A stretch of DNA of 45,802 bases, taken from the NCBI RefSeq assembly GCF_006151785.1, contig NZ_VDDD01000011.1, positions 1-45,802 on the forward strand, read 5' to 3'. Of this stretch, positions 8,495-16,744 are shown one piece after another; positions within the stretch are counted from its first letter, which is position 1; each line of letters begins with the position of its first letter. This DNA is from Paracoccus marcusii (GTDB taxonomy: Bacteria > Pseudomonadota > Alphaproteobacteria > Rhodobacterales > Rhodobacteraceae). The position numbers and the translations under genes were made by a program. The notes beneath the pieces were generated by a model that was not told where the DNA came from, made no database searches, and saw only the letters and a program-made list of their open reading frames with translations.

Positions 8495-9273
8495 CGCGCC
8501 CAATCCGCAGCCGAGCCCGCAAAGGCGTTGATGTCCGTGTCACCGCGGATGCCCGGAACGATGCCCGTGCCGGTATACTGCCAGAACGTCCAGCGCTGGC
8601 CCGGATAGGTGACACTGGGATGATCCGCGACCGATCGCAGCCAGAACTCGGCGTTCATGCGGCCCATCTGGTTCTCGCGATAGAAATCGACGGTGGTGTA
8701 GATGATCGGGCGCTGGCCGTAATGGCGGCCGACGATCTGCATGAATACCTCGGCCTCGCGCAGAACCTCGGCGGCCGGGGGGCGGCGGGGGCAGTTGCGC
8801 GAATTGGTCCATTCCATGTCCAGCACGGGCGGCAGCGATCCGGCCTCGCGCGGGACGTTCTGGATGTACCAATATGCGTTCTCGGCGCCAGATCGGCAGA
8901 AATAGTAGAAATGATAGGCGCCCCGCGGGATCCGGGCCTGCGCGGCCTCGTACCAGTAGCGGCGGAAGTTCGGGTCGGAGTGATCGCCCCCTTCGGTCGC
9001 CTTGATGAAGGCGAAGCTGATGCCCGCACCGCGCACCCGGTTCCAGTCGATGTCCCCCTGCCAGCGCGAGATGTCGATGCCGTGCACCGCATGCCCATAG
9101 GGCGCGCCGTTGCGCCACTGGTGCGGCGCGCGGTCGCCCAGCTGCGGGTTCGCCCCGGGTCCGGGCGCGACCTGGTAGCCGCCAGGCGCCTGCCCCCGCG
9201 GCGGCGTCCGTCCGCAGGAGACGGCGAATGTCACCACCGCCAACCCCAGCAACAGCTTTGTCAGAAATTTCAT
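8467..9273 (-). CDS. GH25 lysozyme-like lipoprotein
   Basis: A 268-residue glycoside hydrolase family 25 protein, expected to cleave the N-acetylmuramic acid-GlcNAc bond in peptidoglycan. The signal peptide MKFLTKLLLGLAVVTFAVSC has its lipobox Cys at position 20, so it is probably anchored in an envelope membrane. The catalytic region has GIDISRWQGDIDW (Asp near 67), FAFIKATEGG, GAYHFYYF and PVLDMEWT with D152 and E154, the acidic residues expected for GH25. The C-terminal WTFWQYTGTGIVPGIRGDTDINAFAG matches the end of the barrel. Start ATG 9273 is preceded by AAGGGG. It overlaps the CPBP gene downstream. Confidence 0.93.
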   Translation of the reverse strand: MKFLTKLLLGLAVVTFAVSCGRTPPRGQAPGGYQVAPGPGANPQLGDRAPHQWRNGAPYGHAVHGIDISRWQGDIDWNRVRGAGISFAFIKATEGGDHSDPNFRRYWYEAAQARIPRGAYHFYYFCRSGAENAYWYIQNVPREAGSLPPVLDMEWTNSRNCPRRPPAAEVLREAEVFMQIVGRHYGQRPIIYTTVDFYRENQMGRMNAEFWLRSVADHPSVTYPGQRWTFWQYTGTGIVPGIRGDTDINAFAGSAADWARWLQARLVR

Positions 9274-9390
9274 GCCTGCCCCTTCTTCTGTCCGAAGATA
9301 CCGCCCGCGGCGCTTTGCGCGCCATTCTGTGGCCGTTATCTCAAACCCGTGAGGCAATGTCATCGGCCCATGCCGGTCACGGTTGCGTCA

Positions 9391-9422
9391 GAAGAACGCC
9401 CGGACCGTTTCAGGTCCGGGCG
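9391..9422 (-). terminator. Intrinsic terminator of the small membrane protein gene
   Basis: A perfect 10-bp stem (CGCCCGGACC / GGTCCGGGCG) with a 6-base loop at 9397-9422. On the minus strand it is followed by TTCTTC. It lies 27 bases past the stop of the gene ending at 9449. Confidence 0.75.
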
Positions 9423-9448
9423 CGGGGAACACGGAATGTGGGCGCGGC

Positions 9449-9757
9449 TCAGTTCGCGGGCGCGGGGGCATCGTCGCCTGCGGGCCGGTCGGCGGTGCCG
9501 GTGGGGGCGGTGGTGCCATCGGCCGGGGTATCCGCGCCGGGCGTGGTGGGTTCGCCGACATCCTCGCCCAGGCCCTCGGCATCGCTGATCGGCGTGTCGG
9601 CGGGCGGGGCGGTCATGGCGATGCCGTCTTCCTGTTCGTCCACGCCAGGCGTGAAGACGAAGAACACCAGTGCCGCCACGACCAGCGCGACGATGATGGC
9701 GATGATCGCGGGCTTGTGATTGCGCGCGGCTTTTTCCGGCTCGTGGTTGTGGGACAT
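9449..9757 (-). CDS. Small single-pass membrane protein, unknown function
   Basis: A 102-residue protein: a charged N terminus (MSHNHEPEKAARNHKP), one strong membrane helix (AIIAIIVALVVAALVFFVF), then an acidic Thr/Pro/Ala/Asp-rich tail (APPADTPISDAEGLGEDVGEPTTPGADTPADG) that is probably disordered. With the basic end first, the tail is probably periplasmic. An AGGAAAG ribosome site precedes the ATG by 7 bases, and an intrinsic terminator follows the stop, so it looks like a single-gene unit. I do not recognise the family; the composition is typical of poorly conserved membrane-tethered proteins in this group. Confidence 0.8.
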   Translation of the reverse strand: MSHNHEPEKAARNHKPAIIAIIVALVVAALVFFVFTPGVDEQEDGIAMTAPPADTPISDAEGLGEDVGEPTTPGADTPADGTTAPTGTADRPAGDDAPAPAN

Positions 9758-9884
9758 GGGATCACTTTCCTGTTGGACTCGCAAGGAAACGTGGCCGGGG
9801 GTGGGCGGTTCCGCAACAGCTTGGCAAACCCCGCGCCCGTCTGCCATGAAGGCCCGACACCCGCCCCGATCAGGACCCGCGCAG

Positions 9885-10733
9885 ATGACCGATCCTACGC
9901 TACCCCCCGGACTAGTCGCGGACGGACCTGCGACAGCACGCCGCGCCTTCGTCACCCTGGTCAGCAATGCCGCCTACCTGCCCGGCGCCGAGGCGCTCCT
10001 GCGTTCCCTCAGGCTGACCGGAACCTCCGCCGATCTGGCGGTGATGCATCGCGGCCTCGATGCGGATGCGCTGGCGCGCCTGTCCGCGCTTGGCGCCCGG
10101 CTGATCCGGGCCGACCTGCTGCCCACGTCGGACGCCTTCGACCAGGCCCATGCCCGCGACGCGCTGCACGCACGGGCCGCATTCCTCAAGGGCGGAAAGC
10201 CGGATTTCCATACCCCCTTGGACAATTTCATCAAGCTGCGCCTATGGCAGCTGGACTACGACGCCTGCGTCTTCATCGACGCCGACGCGATCGTGCTGCG
10301 CCCGGTCGACAAGCTGTTCGATTTCCCGGAATTCTGCGCCGCGCCCAATGTCTATGACGGGCTGGACGGGTTCGGCCGGATGAATTCGGGTGTCTTCACC
10401 GCACGCCCCGATCCCGCGACCTTCGCCGCGATGATGGCCCGTCTGGACCGGCCGGGCGCCTTCTGGCGGCGCACGGATCAGACCTTCCTGCAGGAGTACT
10501 TTCCCGACTGGCAGGGGCTGTCGATCCACCACAACCTGCTGCAATACGTCTGGACGCACATGCCGCAACTTTGGGACTGGACCCAGATCCGCATCCTGCA
10601 TTTCCAGTACGAGAAGCCGTGGCAGGATCACCCCAAGGCCGACAGTCTGCGCCCGCTGATCGACCTGTGGCGCCAGATCGCGGCGGGCGGACCCGTGCCC
10701 GACCTGAACGCCCTGCCCGGCCCGCCCGCCTGA
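9885..10733 (+). CDS. Glycosyltransferase, GT8/glycogenin-like
   Basis: A 282-residue cytoplasmic glycosyltransferase of GT-A type. It begins with the strand/loop AFVTLVSNAAYLPGAEALLRSLRLTG that binds the nucleotide sugar. A DxD-type metal motif lies in CVFIDADAIVLRPVD, and an acceptor-side region follows in FGRMNSGVFTARPDPATF. The C-terminal ILHFQYEKPWQ matches the HF..KPW motif of GT8/glycogenin-like enzymes. Donor and acceptor sugars cannot be told from sequence. Its TGA overlaps the ATG of the next gene by one base, so it is coupled to an NAD-dependent epimerase-like gene that may act in the same glycan or nucleotide-sugar route. Confidence 0.88.
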   Translation: MTDPTLPPGLVADGPATARRAFVTLVSNAAYLPGAEALLRSLRLTGTSADLAVMHRGLDADALARLSALGARLIRADLLPTSDAFDQAHARDALHARAAFLKGGKPDFHTPLDNFIKLRLWQLDYDACVFIDADAIVLRPVDKLFDFPEFCAAPNVYDGLDGFGRMNSGVFTARPDPATFAAMMARLDRPGAFWRRTDQTFLQEYFPDWQGLSIHHNLLQYVWTHMPQLWDWTQIRILHFQYEKPWQDHPKADSLRPLIDLWRQIAAGGPVPDLNALPGPPA

Positions 10734-11545
10734 TGCGCGTGGCCCTGACCGGCGCGTCCGGGATCGTCGGGCGCTATGCCGCGCGCGCCCTGGGCCGGGC
10801 GGGCCACGACGTGACGCCCCTGGACCGGGCCCATGGCTGGGCGTTGGGCGACCCTGCGCCGCTGCAGGGCCATGACGCGCTGATCCACTGTGCCTTCGCC
10901 CACGCGCCGGGCCGCTATCGCGGCGGAGAGGGCGACGACCCCGCGGCCTTCATCGCTGCCAACCTGGACGGTACGCGTGCCCTGTTCGATCAAGCCGTGC
11001 GGCAGGGGGTCGGGCGGGTGCTGTTCCTGTCCTCGCGCGCGGTGCATGACGGTCATCCGCCGGGGATGCGCCTGCCCGACGACCTGCCTGCCGCGCCGAC
11101 CACGCTCTACGGCCAGGTCAAGGCCGGGGCAGAGGCGTTTCTGGCATCGCTGCCGCTGGCCGGCTGCGCGATCCGCGCGACCGGCGTCTATGGTCCCGGC
11201 CCCGCGCATAAATGGCGGACGTTGTTCGCCGATTACCTGTCCGGTCGCCCCATCGCCCCGCGCATCGCGACCGAGGTCCACGCCGCCGACCTCGCCCGGG
11301 CGCTGGTCCTGCTTCTGTCGACGGGGGTGCTGCCATCCACCGTCAACTGCAGTGATCTTGTGCTGGATCACCACGACCTACTGGCGATCGTCCGCGACGC
11401 CACCGGCAGCCGTCACCCGTTGCCCCCGCGTGCCGATGCGTCACGCCTGCGCGTCCCGGACTGCACCGCACTGATCGGTGCCGGATGGCAACCCGGGGGT
11501 GATCGCCTGCTGCGCCACACGATCCGTCGATTGCTGCGGGACTAG
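10733..11545 (+). CDS. NAD(P)-dependent epimerase/dehydratase (extended SDR)
   Basis: A 270-residue extended short-chain dehydrogenase/reductase. The dinucleotide-binding motif is GASGIVG at residues 7-13, the catalytic Tyr-Lys pair is YGQVK (YxxxK) and an upstream serine region is VLFLSSRAV. The segment RATGVYGPG is the usual substrate-site RxxxVYGPG of nucleotide-sugar epimerases. The start overlaps the glycosyltransferase stop (TGATG). Substrate specificity is not visible; nucleotide-sugar modification is plausible from the neighbour. It converges with cobT. Confidence 0.9.
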   Translation: MRVALTGASGIVGRYAARALGRAGHDVTPLDRAHGWALGDPAPLQGHDALIHCAFAHAPGRYRGGEGDDPAAFIAANLDGTRALFDQAVRQGVGRVLFLSSRAVHDGHPPGMRLPDDLPAAPTTLYGQVKAGAEAFLASLPLAGCAIRATGVYGPGPAHKWRTLFADYLSGRPIAPRIATEVHAADLARALVLLLSTGVLPSTVNCSDLVLDHHDLLAIVRDATGSRHPLPPRADASRLRVPDCTALIGAGWQPGGDRLLRHTIRRLLRD

Positions 11546-11574
11546 GTCACGGATCAGCGATGCCTTCGGGGGGT

Positions 11575-11595
11575 CCGGGGGGCGGCGCCCCCCGG
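11575..11595. terminator. GC-only hairpin between convergent genes
   Basis: A perfect 10-bp inverted repeat with a single central base (left arm CCGGGGGGCG) in the 65-base gap between the epimerase and cobT ends. It is strong in both directions but no T-tract follows on either side, so termination is plausible rather than certain. Confidence 0.5.
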
Positions 11596-11610
11596 CGTCG
11601 CGGGACGCAA

Positions 11611-13479
11611 TCAGCCTCGCCGGATCGACGCCATGCCCAGCACCCGCGCCCGCTTGCGCGGATCGCTGTCGAACAGCGCCGCCAGCTGCTCGGTGATCGC
11701 CCCGGCCAACTGCTCCGCATCGGTGATCGTCACGGCCCGCTGGTAATAGCGGGTGACGTCATGGCCGATGCCGATCGCCAGCAGCTCGACGGCGCGGCGC
11801 TTCTCGACCATGGCGATCACGTCGCGCAGGTGGCGTTCCAGGAAGTTGGCAGGGTTGACCGACAGGGTGCTGTCATCGACCGGCGCGCCGTCCGAGATCA
11901 CCATCAGGATCTTGCGTGCCTCGGGGCGGCGGGTCAGGCGCTTGTGCGCCCATTCCAGCGCCTCGCCGTCGATGTTCTCCTTGAGCAGCCCCTCCTTCAT
12001 CATCAGCCCCAGATTGGGACGGACACGGCGCCAGGGCGCATCGGCGGACTTGTAGACGATGTGGCGCAGGTCGTTCAGGCGCCCGGGCTGGGCCGGACGG
12101 CCCGCGGCCAGCCACGCCTCGCGCGACTGCCCGCCCTTCCAGGCGCGCGTGGTAAAGCCCAGGATCTCGACCTTGACGTTGCACCGCTCCAGCGTGCGGG
12201 CCAGCACGTCGGCGCAGATCGCCGCGATGCTGATCGGACGCCCGCGCATCGACCCGGAATTGTCGATCAGCAGCGTGACGACCGTGTCGCGGAACTCGGT
12301 GTCCTTCTCGATCTTGAAGGACAGCGGCATGGTCGGGTTTGCCACCACGCGGGCCAGGCGGCCGGCGTCCAGGACGCCCTCCTCCTTGTCGAACTCCCAG
12401 CTGCGGTTCTGCTGGGCCTGCAGGCGGCGCTGCAGCTTGTTGGCCAGGCGGCTGACGGCCCCGCGCAGGGGCTCCAGCTGCTTGTCCAGATAGGCGCGCA
12501 GGCGCTCCAGCTCGGCGATGTCGGCCAGATCCTCCGCGCGGATCTCCTCGTCCCAGGTCTGGGCAAAGACGCGGTAATCGGGGCTGGCCTCGCTGACCGG
12601 GGGCGGCAGGTCGGGCGGGCTGTCCTGATCGGGCATCTCCGCCTCGTCCGCCATCTCGTCCTCGGCGGTGTCGTCCATGCCGACCTGGGCCTGGCGCTCG
12701 TCCTGGGTCTGCTCCTGGCTGCGCTCGGGGCTGGCGTCGCTCTCCTCGCTGTCGTCCTGATCCTGCGATTCGCTGTCGCCGGATTCCTCGTCCTGCTCGG
12801 CGTTCTCGTCGCTGTCGTCATCCTCGGGCTGGTCCGGATCCTCGCCCAGCTGGTCGCCATAACCCAGGTCGGTGATGATCCGCCGCGACAGCCGAGAGAA
12901 CGCGGCCTGATCCGCCAGCGCATCGTTCACGTCCGCCAGCGCCCCCGAGGCCTGGCTCTCGACAAAGGGCCGCCACAGGTCGGCGACATGCTGCGCGCCC
13001 GCGGGCAGCGCACGCCCGGTCGCCGCCTGGCGCAGGATGTAACCCGCCGCCACCGACAGCGGCGCATCGGCCGGGGCCTTGATCTGGGCATAGCCCTTCT
13101 TGTCGGCCTCGGCGCCGATCTTGGCGTCGATGTTGGACAGCGCCCCCGGCATGTCCCGCGCGCCAAGCGCCTCGCAGCGCGCGGTCTCCAGCGCCTCGTA
13201 CAGCTCGCGGGCCATCGGGCCCGCGGGGGAATAGTGGGCATGGGTGCCCGCATCGTGGTGGCGCATCCGCATGGCCAGCGCGTCGGCCGTGCCGCGCGCC
13301 AACAGCACCTCGTCGCGGCCCATGCGGCGGCTGATCTGCGGCAGGCGCATCGTGTCGCCCGCAACCCCGGCCGGGTCCGCGCTGAAGGTCACGTTCAGTT
13401 CGTGTTCGCCCGCCAGCGCGCGCGTCGCCTCGGTCAAGGCCTTCTTGAACGGGTCGGCGGGGTTGTCGGATTTCTTCAT
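11611..13479 (-). CDS. cobT: Cobaltochelatase subunit CobT
   Basis: A subunit of the ATP-dependent aerobic cobaltochelatase (CobN/CobS/CobT) that inserts Co2+ into hydrogenobyrinate a,c-diamide during B12 synthesis. At 622 residues it is of normal length. Residues about 1-200 are the CobT N-terminal domain. Residues about 215-300 form the characteristic acidic linker ([17 protein letters not shown]...). The C-terminal third is a von Willebrand A domain with the MIDAS motif [13 protein letters not shown] (DxSxS) and ISDGAPVDD. It follows cobS by 30 bases on the same strand. The large catalytic subunit cobN is not in this window. Confidence 0.97.
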   Translation of the reverse strand: MKKSDNPADPFKKALTEATRALAGEHELNVTFSADPAGVAGDTMRLPQISRRMGRDEVLLARGTADALAMRMRHHDAGTHAHYSPAGPMARELYEALETARCEALGARDMPGALSNIDAKIGAEADKKGYAQIKAPADAPLSVAAGYILRQAATGRALPAGAQHVADLWRPFVESQASGALADVNDALADQAAFSRLSRRIITDLGYGDQLGEDPDQPEDDDSDENAEQDEESGDSESQDQDDSEESDASPERSQEQTQDERQAQVGMDDTAEDEMADEAEMPDQDSPPDLPPPVSEASPDYRVFAQTWDEEIRAEDLADIAELERLRAYLDKQLEPLRGAVSRLANKLQRRLQAQQNRSWEFDKEEGVLDAGRLARVVANPTMPLSFKIEKDTEFRDTVVTLLIDNSGSMRGRPISIAAICADVLARTLERCNVKVEILGFTTRAWKGGQSREAWLAAGRPAQPGRLNDLRHIVYKSADAPWRRVRPNLGLMMKEGLLKENIDGEALEWAHKRLTRRPEARKILMVISDGAPVDDSTLSVNPANFLERHLRDVIAMVEKRRAVELLAIGIGHDVTRYYQRAVTITDAEQLAGAITEQLAALFDSDPRKRARVLGMASIRRG

Positions 13480-13509
13480 CTGCGGATGGCCCCCTTGGCC
13501 GCGCGGGCC

Positions 13510-14481
13510 TCAGCCCGCCTTGGCGGCTGCGCTTTCCGGCAATTCCTCGTCGAACAGGCGCTGATAGAACTCTGCCACGGTCTGGCGCTCCAGCTCGTCG
13601 CATTTGTTCAGGAAGGTCAGGCGGAACGCGTATCCCACGTTGTCAAAGATGCGCGCGTTCTGCGCCCAGGAAATGACCGTGCGCGGGCTCATGACGGTGG
13701 ACAGATCGCCCTGCATGAAGGCGGTCCGCGTCAGGTCGGCCAGCGTCACCATCTGGTTGATGGTCTTGCGGCCCTTCTCGGTGTTGTAATGCGGCACCTT
13801 GGCCAGCACGATCGCGGCTTCGGCGTCGTGACGCAGATAGTTCAGCGTCGCGACCAGCGACCAGCGGTCCATCTGGCCCTGGTTGATCTGCTGGGTGCCA
13901 TGGTAGAGGCCGGTCGTGTCGCCCAGGCCCACCGTGTTGGCGGTGGCGAACAGGCGGAAATAGGGGTTCGGCGTGATGACCTCGTTCTGGTCCAGAAGCG
14001 TCAGCTTGCCGTCGGCCTCCAGCACGCGCTGGATCACGAACATCACGTCCGCGCGGCCCGCGTCGTATTCGTCAAAGACGATCGCGGTCGGGTTCCTCAG
14101 CGCCCAGGGCAGGATGCCCTCGTGGAACACGGTGACCTGCTTGCCGTCGACCAGTTTGATCGCATCCTTGCCGATCAGGTCGATCCGGCTGACATGACTG
14201 TCCAGGTTCACGCGCACGCAGGGCCAGTTCAGGCGCGCCGCGATCTGTTCGATATGGGTGGACTTGCCCGTCCCGTGATAGCCCTGGACCATGACGCGGC
14301 GGTTGTAGGCAAAGCCTGCCAGGATCGCCATCGTCGTGTCGGGATCGAACTTGTAGGTGCTGTCGATCTCGGGGACGCGATCCGTGCGGTCGGCAAAGCC
14401 CTTGACCTTCATGTCGCTGTCCAGACCGAACACCTCGCGCAGGTCGATCTCTTCGGTGGGTTTCGCGTTCATGTCCAGCAT
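13510..14481 (-). CDS. cobS: Cobaltochelatase subunit CobS
   Basis: The AAA+ ATPase subunit of aerobic cobaltochelatase, forming a ring with CobT to drive Co2+ insertion by CobN. At 323 residues it is standard. The N-terminal [31 protein letters not shown] is the typical CobS lead. Walker A is GYHGTGKST (67-75), Walker B is [14 protein letters not shown], and sensor-1-like [23 protein letters not shown] follows. ATG 14481 is used; the alternative ATG at 14472 lacks a ribosome site. It is the first gene of the cobS-cobT unit, divergent from the ECF sigma gene across a 154-base gap. Confidence 0.97.
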   Translation of the reverse strand: MLDMNAKPTEEIDLREVFGLDSDMKVKGFADRTDRVPEIDSTYKFDPDTTMAILAGFAYNRRVMVQGYHGTGKSTHIEQIAARLNWPCVRVNLDSHVSRIDLIGKDAIKLVDGKQVTVFHEGILPWALRNPTAIVFDEYDAGRADVMFVIQRVLEADGKLTLLDQNEVITPNPYFRLFATANTVGLGDTTGLYHGTQQINQGQMDRWSLVATLNYLRHDAEAAIVLAKVPHYNTEKGRKTINQMVTLADLTRTAFMQGDLSTVMSPRTVISWAQNARIFDNVGYAFRLTFLNKCDELERQTVAEFYQRLFDEELPESAAAKAG

Positions 14482-14635
14482 CGGCCCTAGCCCTTTCCAT
14501 CACATCGGCGCATTGATCGCGCATTCGGGCAACGGGTGCAAGGCACGGCGCGGGCGGCCGCCACCCCGTGCGCGCGTTGACGCGCGAGGGTGTGCTTCAT
14601 AAGGTGCCCACAACCCTTGGAAGGATGCCCCGGTT

Positions 14636-15190
14636 TTGACAGACGCACGCCGTTCCGAACTGGAAACCCTGATCGCCCGCACCGCCATGGGTGATCGCGA
14701 CGCCTTTGACCGCCTGTACGACGCGACATCGGCCAAGCTGCACGCCGTGTGCCTGTCGGTCCTCAAGGACCGCCCCGAGGCCGAGGAGACCTTGCAGGAG
14801 GTCTATATCCGCGTGTGGCAAAGCGCCGCGCGCTATGCCTCGAACGGGCTGTCGCCGATGACCTGGCTGATCACCATCGCCCGCAACCGATCCATCGACA
14901 GGCTGCGCGCCCGCGGATCACGACCGGTAACCGCGCCCGAAGATGCCGCGGCCTTCGTCGCCTGCAGTGCGCCGGGTCCCGAATCGGCGACGATCATGGC
15001 CCAGGAACGCCGCATGCTGGACGACTGCCTGGCCAGGCTGGCCGAGGCGCAGGCGGGCGCCGTGCGTGCCGTCTACCTCGAGGGGGTCAGCTATGCCGAC
15101 CTGGCCGCGCGTGAGGGGCTTCCCATCAACACCGTGCGCAGCTGGCTGCGCCGCAGCCTGCTGCGACTGAAGGATTGCGTAAGCCAATGA
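14636..15190 (+). CDS. ECF-type RNA polymerase sigma factor
   Basis: A 184-residue group IV sigma factor. Region 2 (AFDRLYDATSAKLHAVCLSVLKDRPEAEETLQEVYIRVWQ) contains the core-binding DRPEAEETLQEVYIRVW segment, and SPMTWLITIARNRSIDRLR is region 2.3-2.4. Region 4 (RAVYLEGVSYADLAAREGLPINTVRSWLRRSLLRLK) is the -35-reading helix-turn-helix. The start is a TTG at 14636: the nearby in-frame candidates fail, and GGAAGG lies about 11 bases upstream. The stop overlaps the anti-sigma start (ATGA). Upstream, TTGACG at 14579-14584 could be a -35 element. Promoter specificity cannot be read here. Confidence 0.93.
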   Translation: MTDARRSELETLIARTAMGDRDAFDRLYDATSAKLHAVCLSVLKDRPEAEETLQEVYIRVWQSAARYASNGLSPMTWLITIARNRSIDRLRARGSRPVTAPEDAAAFVACSAPGPESATIMAQERRMLDDCLARLAEAQAGAVRAVYLEGVSYADLAAREGLPINTVRSWLRRSLLRLKDCVSQ

Positions 15191-15891
15191 CCGACGACGC
15201 CCCGCTGACCCCGTCCCAGGAAGACCAGGCGCTGGCGGCCGAGCTGGCGCTTGGCCTCTTGGACGGACCCGAGGCCGCCGCCGCGACGGCCCGCATGTCC
15301 ACCGACCCGGATTTCGCCCGCATCGTCCACGACTGGTACGAACGCATGGCCGGCATCGCCGAGGCGCTGACCCCGGTCATGGCCCCTGCCCGCGCACGCC
15401 AGGCGATCCGCGAACGGTTGGGCCACGTCACCCCGCCCCTGGCCAACGACCCGACCGAACGGCGGGCCTGGTGGCGCGGTCCGATGGGCGCGCTGGCCGG
15501 GTTGCTGGCCGTCGCGGCGACCGCCGCGTTCCTGTGGCTGCCCGGGCTGCAGCAGCCCGCCGCCCCCGCCTATCAGGCACAGCTTGCGACCCAGGATCAG
15601 GCCCTGCGCGTCGCTGCCCGCATCGACGGGCGCGACATGGAGATCGCGCTGGAAAGCGGCGCCGCCCCCGATGACCGCGACTGGGAAATCTGGTGGGTGA
15701 AACCCGACGGCTCGGCCCCGGTATCGATCGGGCTGGTCCCGCGCGACGGCACCCTGCGCATGACACTGCCGGACGGGCTGGATCCCTCGGCGGATATCCA
15801 GATTGCGCTGTCGGACGAACCGGCGGGCGGATCGCCGACCGGCCAGGCGACCGGGCCGGTGGTGGCCATCGCGCCGCTCACGTCCTTGTGA
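15187..15891 (+). CDS. Anti-sigma factor, RskA-type membrane protein
   Basis: A 234-residue membrane-anchored anti-sigma factor. The cytoplasmic N-terminal part (EDQALAAELALGLLDGPEAAAATARMSTDPDFARIVHDWYERM) has the LALGLLdgpE..A motif of RskA/RsgA-type anti-sigma proteins that hold the sigma factor. One membrane helix (MGALAGLLAVAATAAFLWLPG) follows. The periplasmic RskA C-terminal domain contains DWEIWWVKPDGSAPVSIGLV and ends near ADIQIALSDEPAGGSPTG. No zinc-binding HxxxCxxC motif is present. It is translationally coupled to the sigma gene; release presumably depends on regulated proteolysis, by analogy with the family. Confidence 0.92.
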   Translation: MTDDAPLTPSQEDQALAAELALGLLDGPEAAAATARMSTDPDFARIVHDWYERMAGIAEALTPVMAPARARQAIRERLGHVTPPLANDPTERRAWWRGPMGALAGLLAVAATAAFLWLPGLQQPAAPAYQAQLATQDQALRVAARIDGRDMEIALESGAAPDDRDWEIWWVKPDGSAPVSIGLVPRDGTLRMTLPDGLDPSADIQIALSDEPAGGSPTGQATGPVVAIAPLTSL

Positions 15892-15904
15892 TCGCGGATT
15901 GACC

Positions 15905-15924
15905 GGTTGGTTGCGCAACTAACC
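15905..15924. promoter_or_regulatory. Near-perfect 20-bp palindrome upstream of the fasciclin gene
   Basis: A dyad with arms GGTTGGTTGC and GCAACTAACC that mismatches at one symmetric pair only (a G-U pair if transcribed). It starts 13 bases after the anti-sigma stop and lies about 70 bases before the fasciclin ATG. It could be an operator or a weak hairpin separating the genes; no T-tract follows. Confidence 0.4.
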
Positions 15925-15993
15925 CGCGCCTGCCGCGTGTTTGGGACTGTCGGGCGCAGAAATGCCGCCCAGAACCAAAACCGGAGGAAGTCC

Positions 15994-16560
15994 ATGACCA
16001 CCCGCTTTACCAAAGTCGGCGCTTCGATCATCGCTGCCACCATCGCGCTTGGCGCACCGGCCTTTGCCCAGAACACCATGGTCGGCGGCGCCGAGATGCT
16101 GCCGTCGCGCAACATCGTCGAGAACGCCGTGAACTCGGCCGACCACACCACGCTGGTCGCCGCCGTGCAGGCCGCGGGCCTGGTCGAGACGCTGTCGGGC
16201 GCCGGCCCGTTCACCGTCTTCGCCCCCACCAACGCGGCCTTCGAAAAGCTGCCCGACGGCACCGTCGAGGACCTGCTGAAGCCCGAGAGCCTGCAGACCC
16301 TGCAGACCATCCTGACCTGCCACGTCGTCCCGACCGAGGCGATGTCGTCCGCCGTGGGCCGCATGATCCAGCAGGGCGGCGGTTCGGCCGCGCTGGAGAC
16401 CGTGGGTGGCTGCACGCTGACCGCCAGCATCCGCGCCAGCGACAACGCCCTGCAGATCACCGACGAGAACGGCAACGTCGCCACCGTGCTGATCCCCGAC
16501 GTGGACCAGTCGAACGGCGTGATCCACTCGATCGACACCGTGCTGCTGCCGGCGTCCTAA
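15994..16560 (+). CDS. Secreted fasciclin (FAS1) domain protein
   Basis: A 188-residue exported protein with a Sec signal peptide (MTTRFTKVGASIIAATIALGAPAFAQ) and one FAS1 domain. FAS1 signatures are LVAAVQAAGLVETLSGAGPFTVFAPTNAAFEKLP (H1 box) and the C-terminal NGVIHSIDTVLLP (H2 box). FAS1 domains usually mediate adhesion or binding in the envelope or outside. GGAGGA precedes the ATG. Its position behind an ECF sigma/anti-sigma pair is a recurrent arrangement in related bacteria as I recall it, and suggests it is a target of that sigma factor. A strong intrinsic terminator follows. Confidence 0.93.
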   Translation: MTTRFTKVGASIIAATIALGAPAFAQNTMVGGAEMLPSRNIVENAVNSADHTTLVAAVQAAGLVETLSGAGPFTVFAPTNAAFEKLPDGTVEDLLKPESLQTLQTILTCHVVPTEAMSSAVGRMIQQGGGSAALETVGGCTLTASIRASDNALQITDENGNVATVLIPDVDQSNGVIHSIDTVLLPAS

Positions 16561-16602
16561 GACGCCCCGCAGGACCTGCCGTCCCCCGACAGGCAGGTCA
16601 TG

Positions 16603-16634
16603 GCCCGCGCAGTCCCCTCTGCGCGGGCCTTTTT
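16603..16634 (+). terminator. Intrinsic terminator of the fasciclin gene
   Basis: A perfect 9-bp stem GCCCGCGCA / TGCGCGGGC with an 8-base loop, followed by CTTTTT at 16629-16634. This is one of the clearest rho-independent terminators in the window. Confidence 0.88.
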
Positions 16635-16744
16635 GCATGCCGATCCGTGAGTGATGGTGAAACCGCTTGCCTCGACGCGCGTTGCCGGGTGCTGATGGGC
16701 TGCGGCACGGCGCCGCATCGGGCCAATTTCCGAAGGGACACTGC

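Noticed and set aside
11560-14490. A 976-codon open frame on the plus strand opposite cobS and cobT
   Set aside because: It is antisense to two clear genes with conserved motifs; its composition is a codon-bias artefact and no ribosome site or domain is seen.
14487-14600. A short minus-strand open frame upstream of cobS
   Set aside because: About 37 codons, basic and low complexity, with no ribosome site; it fits non-coding promoter sequence.
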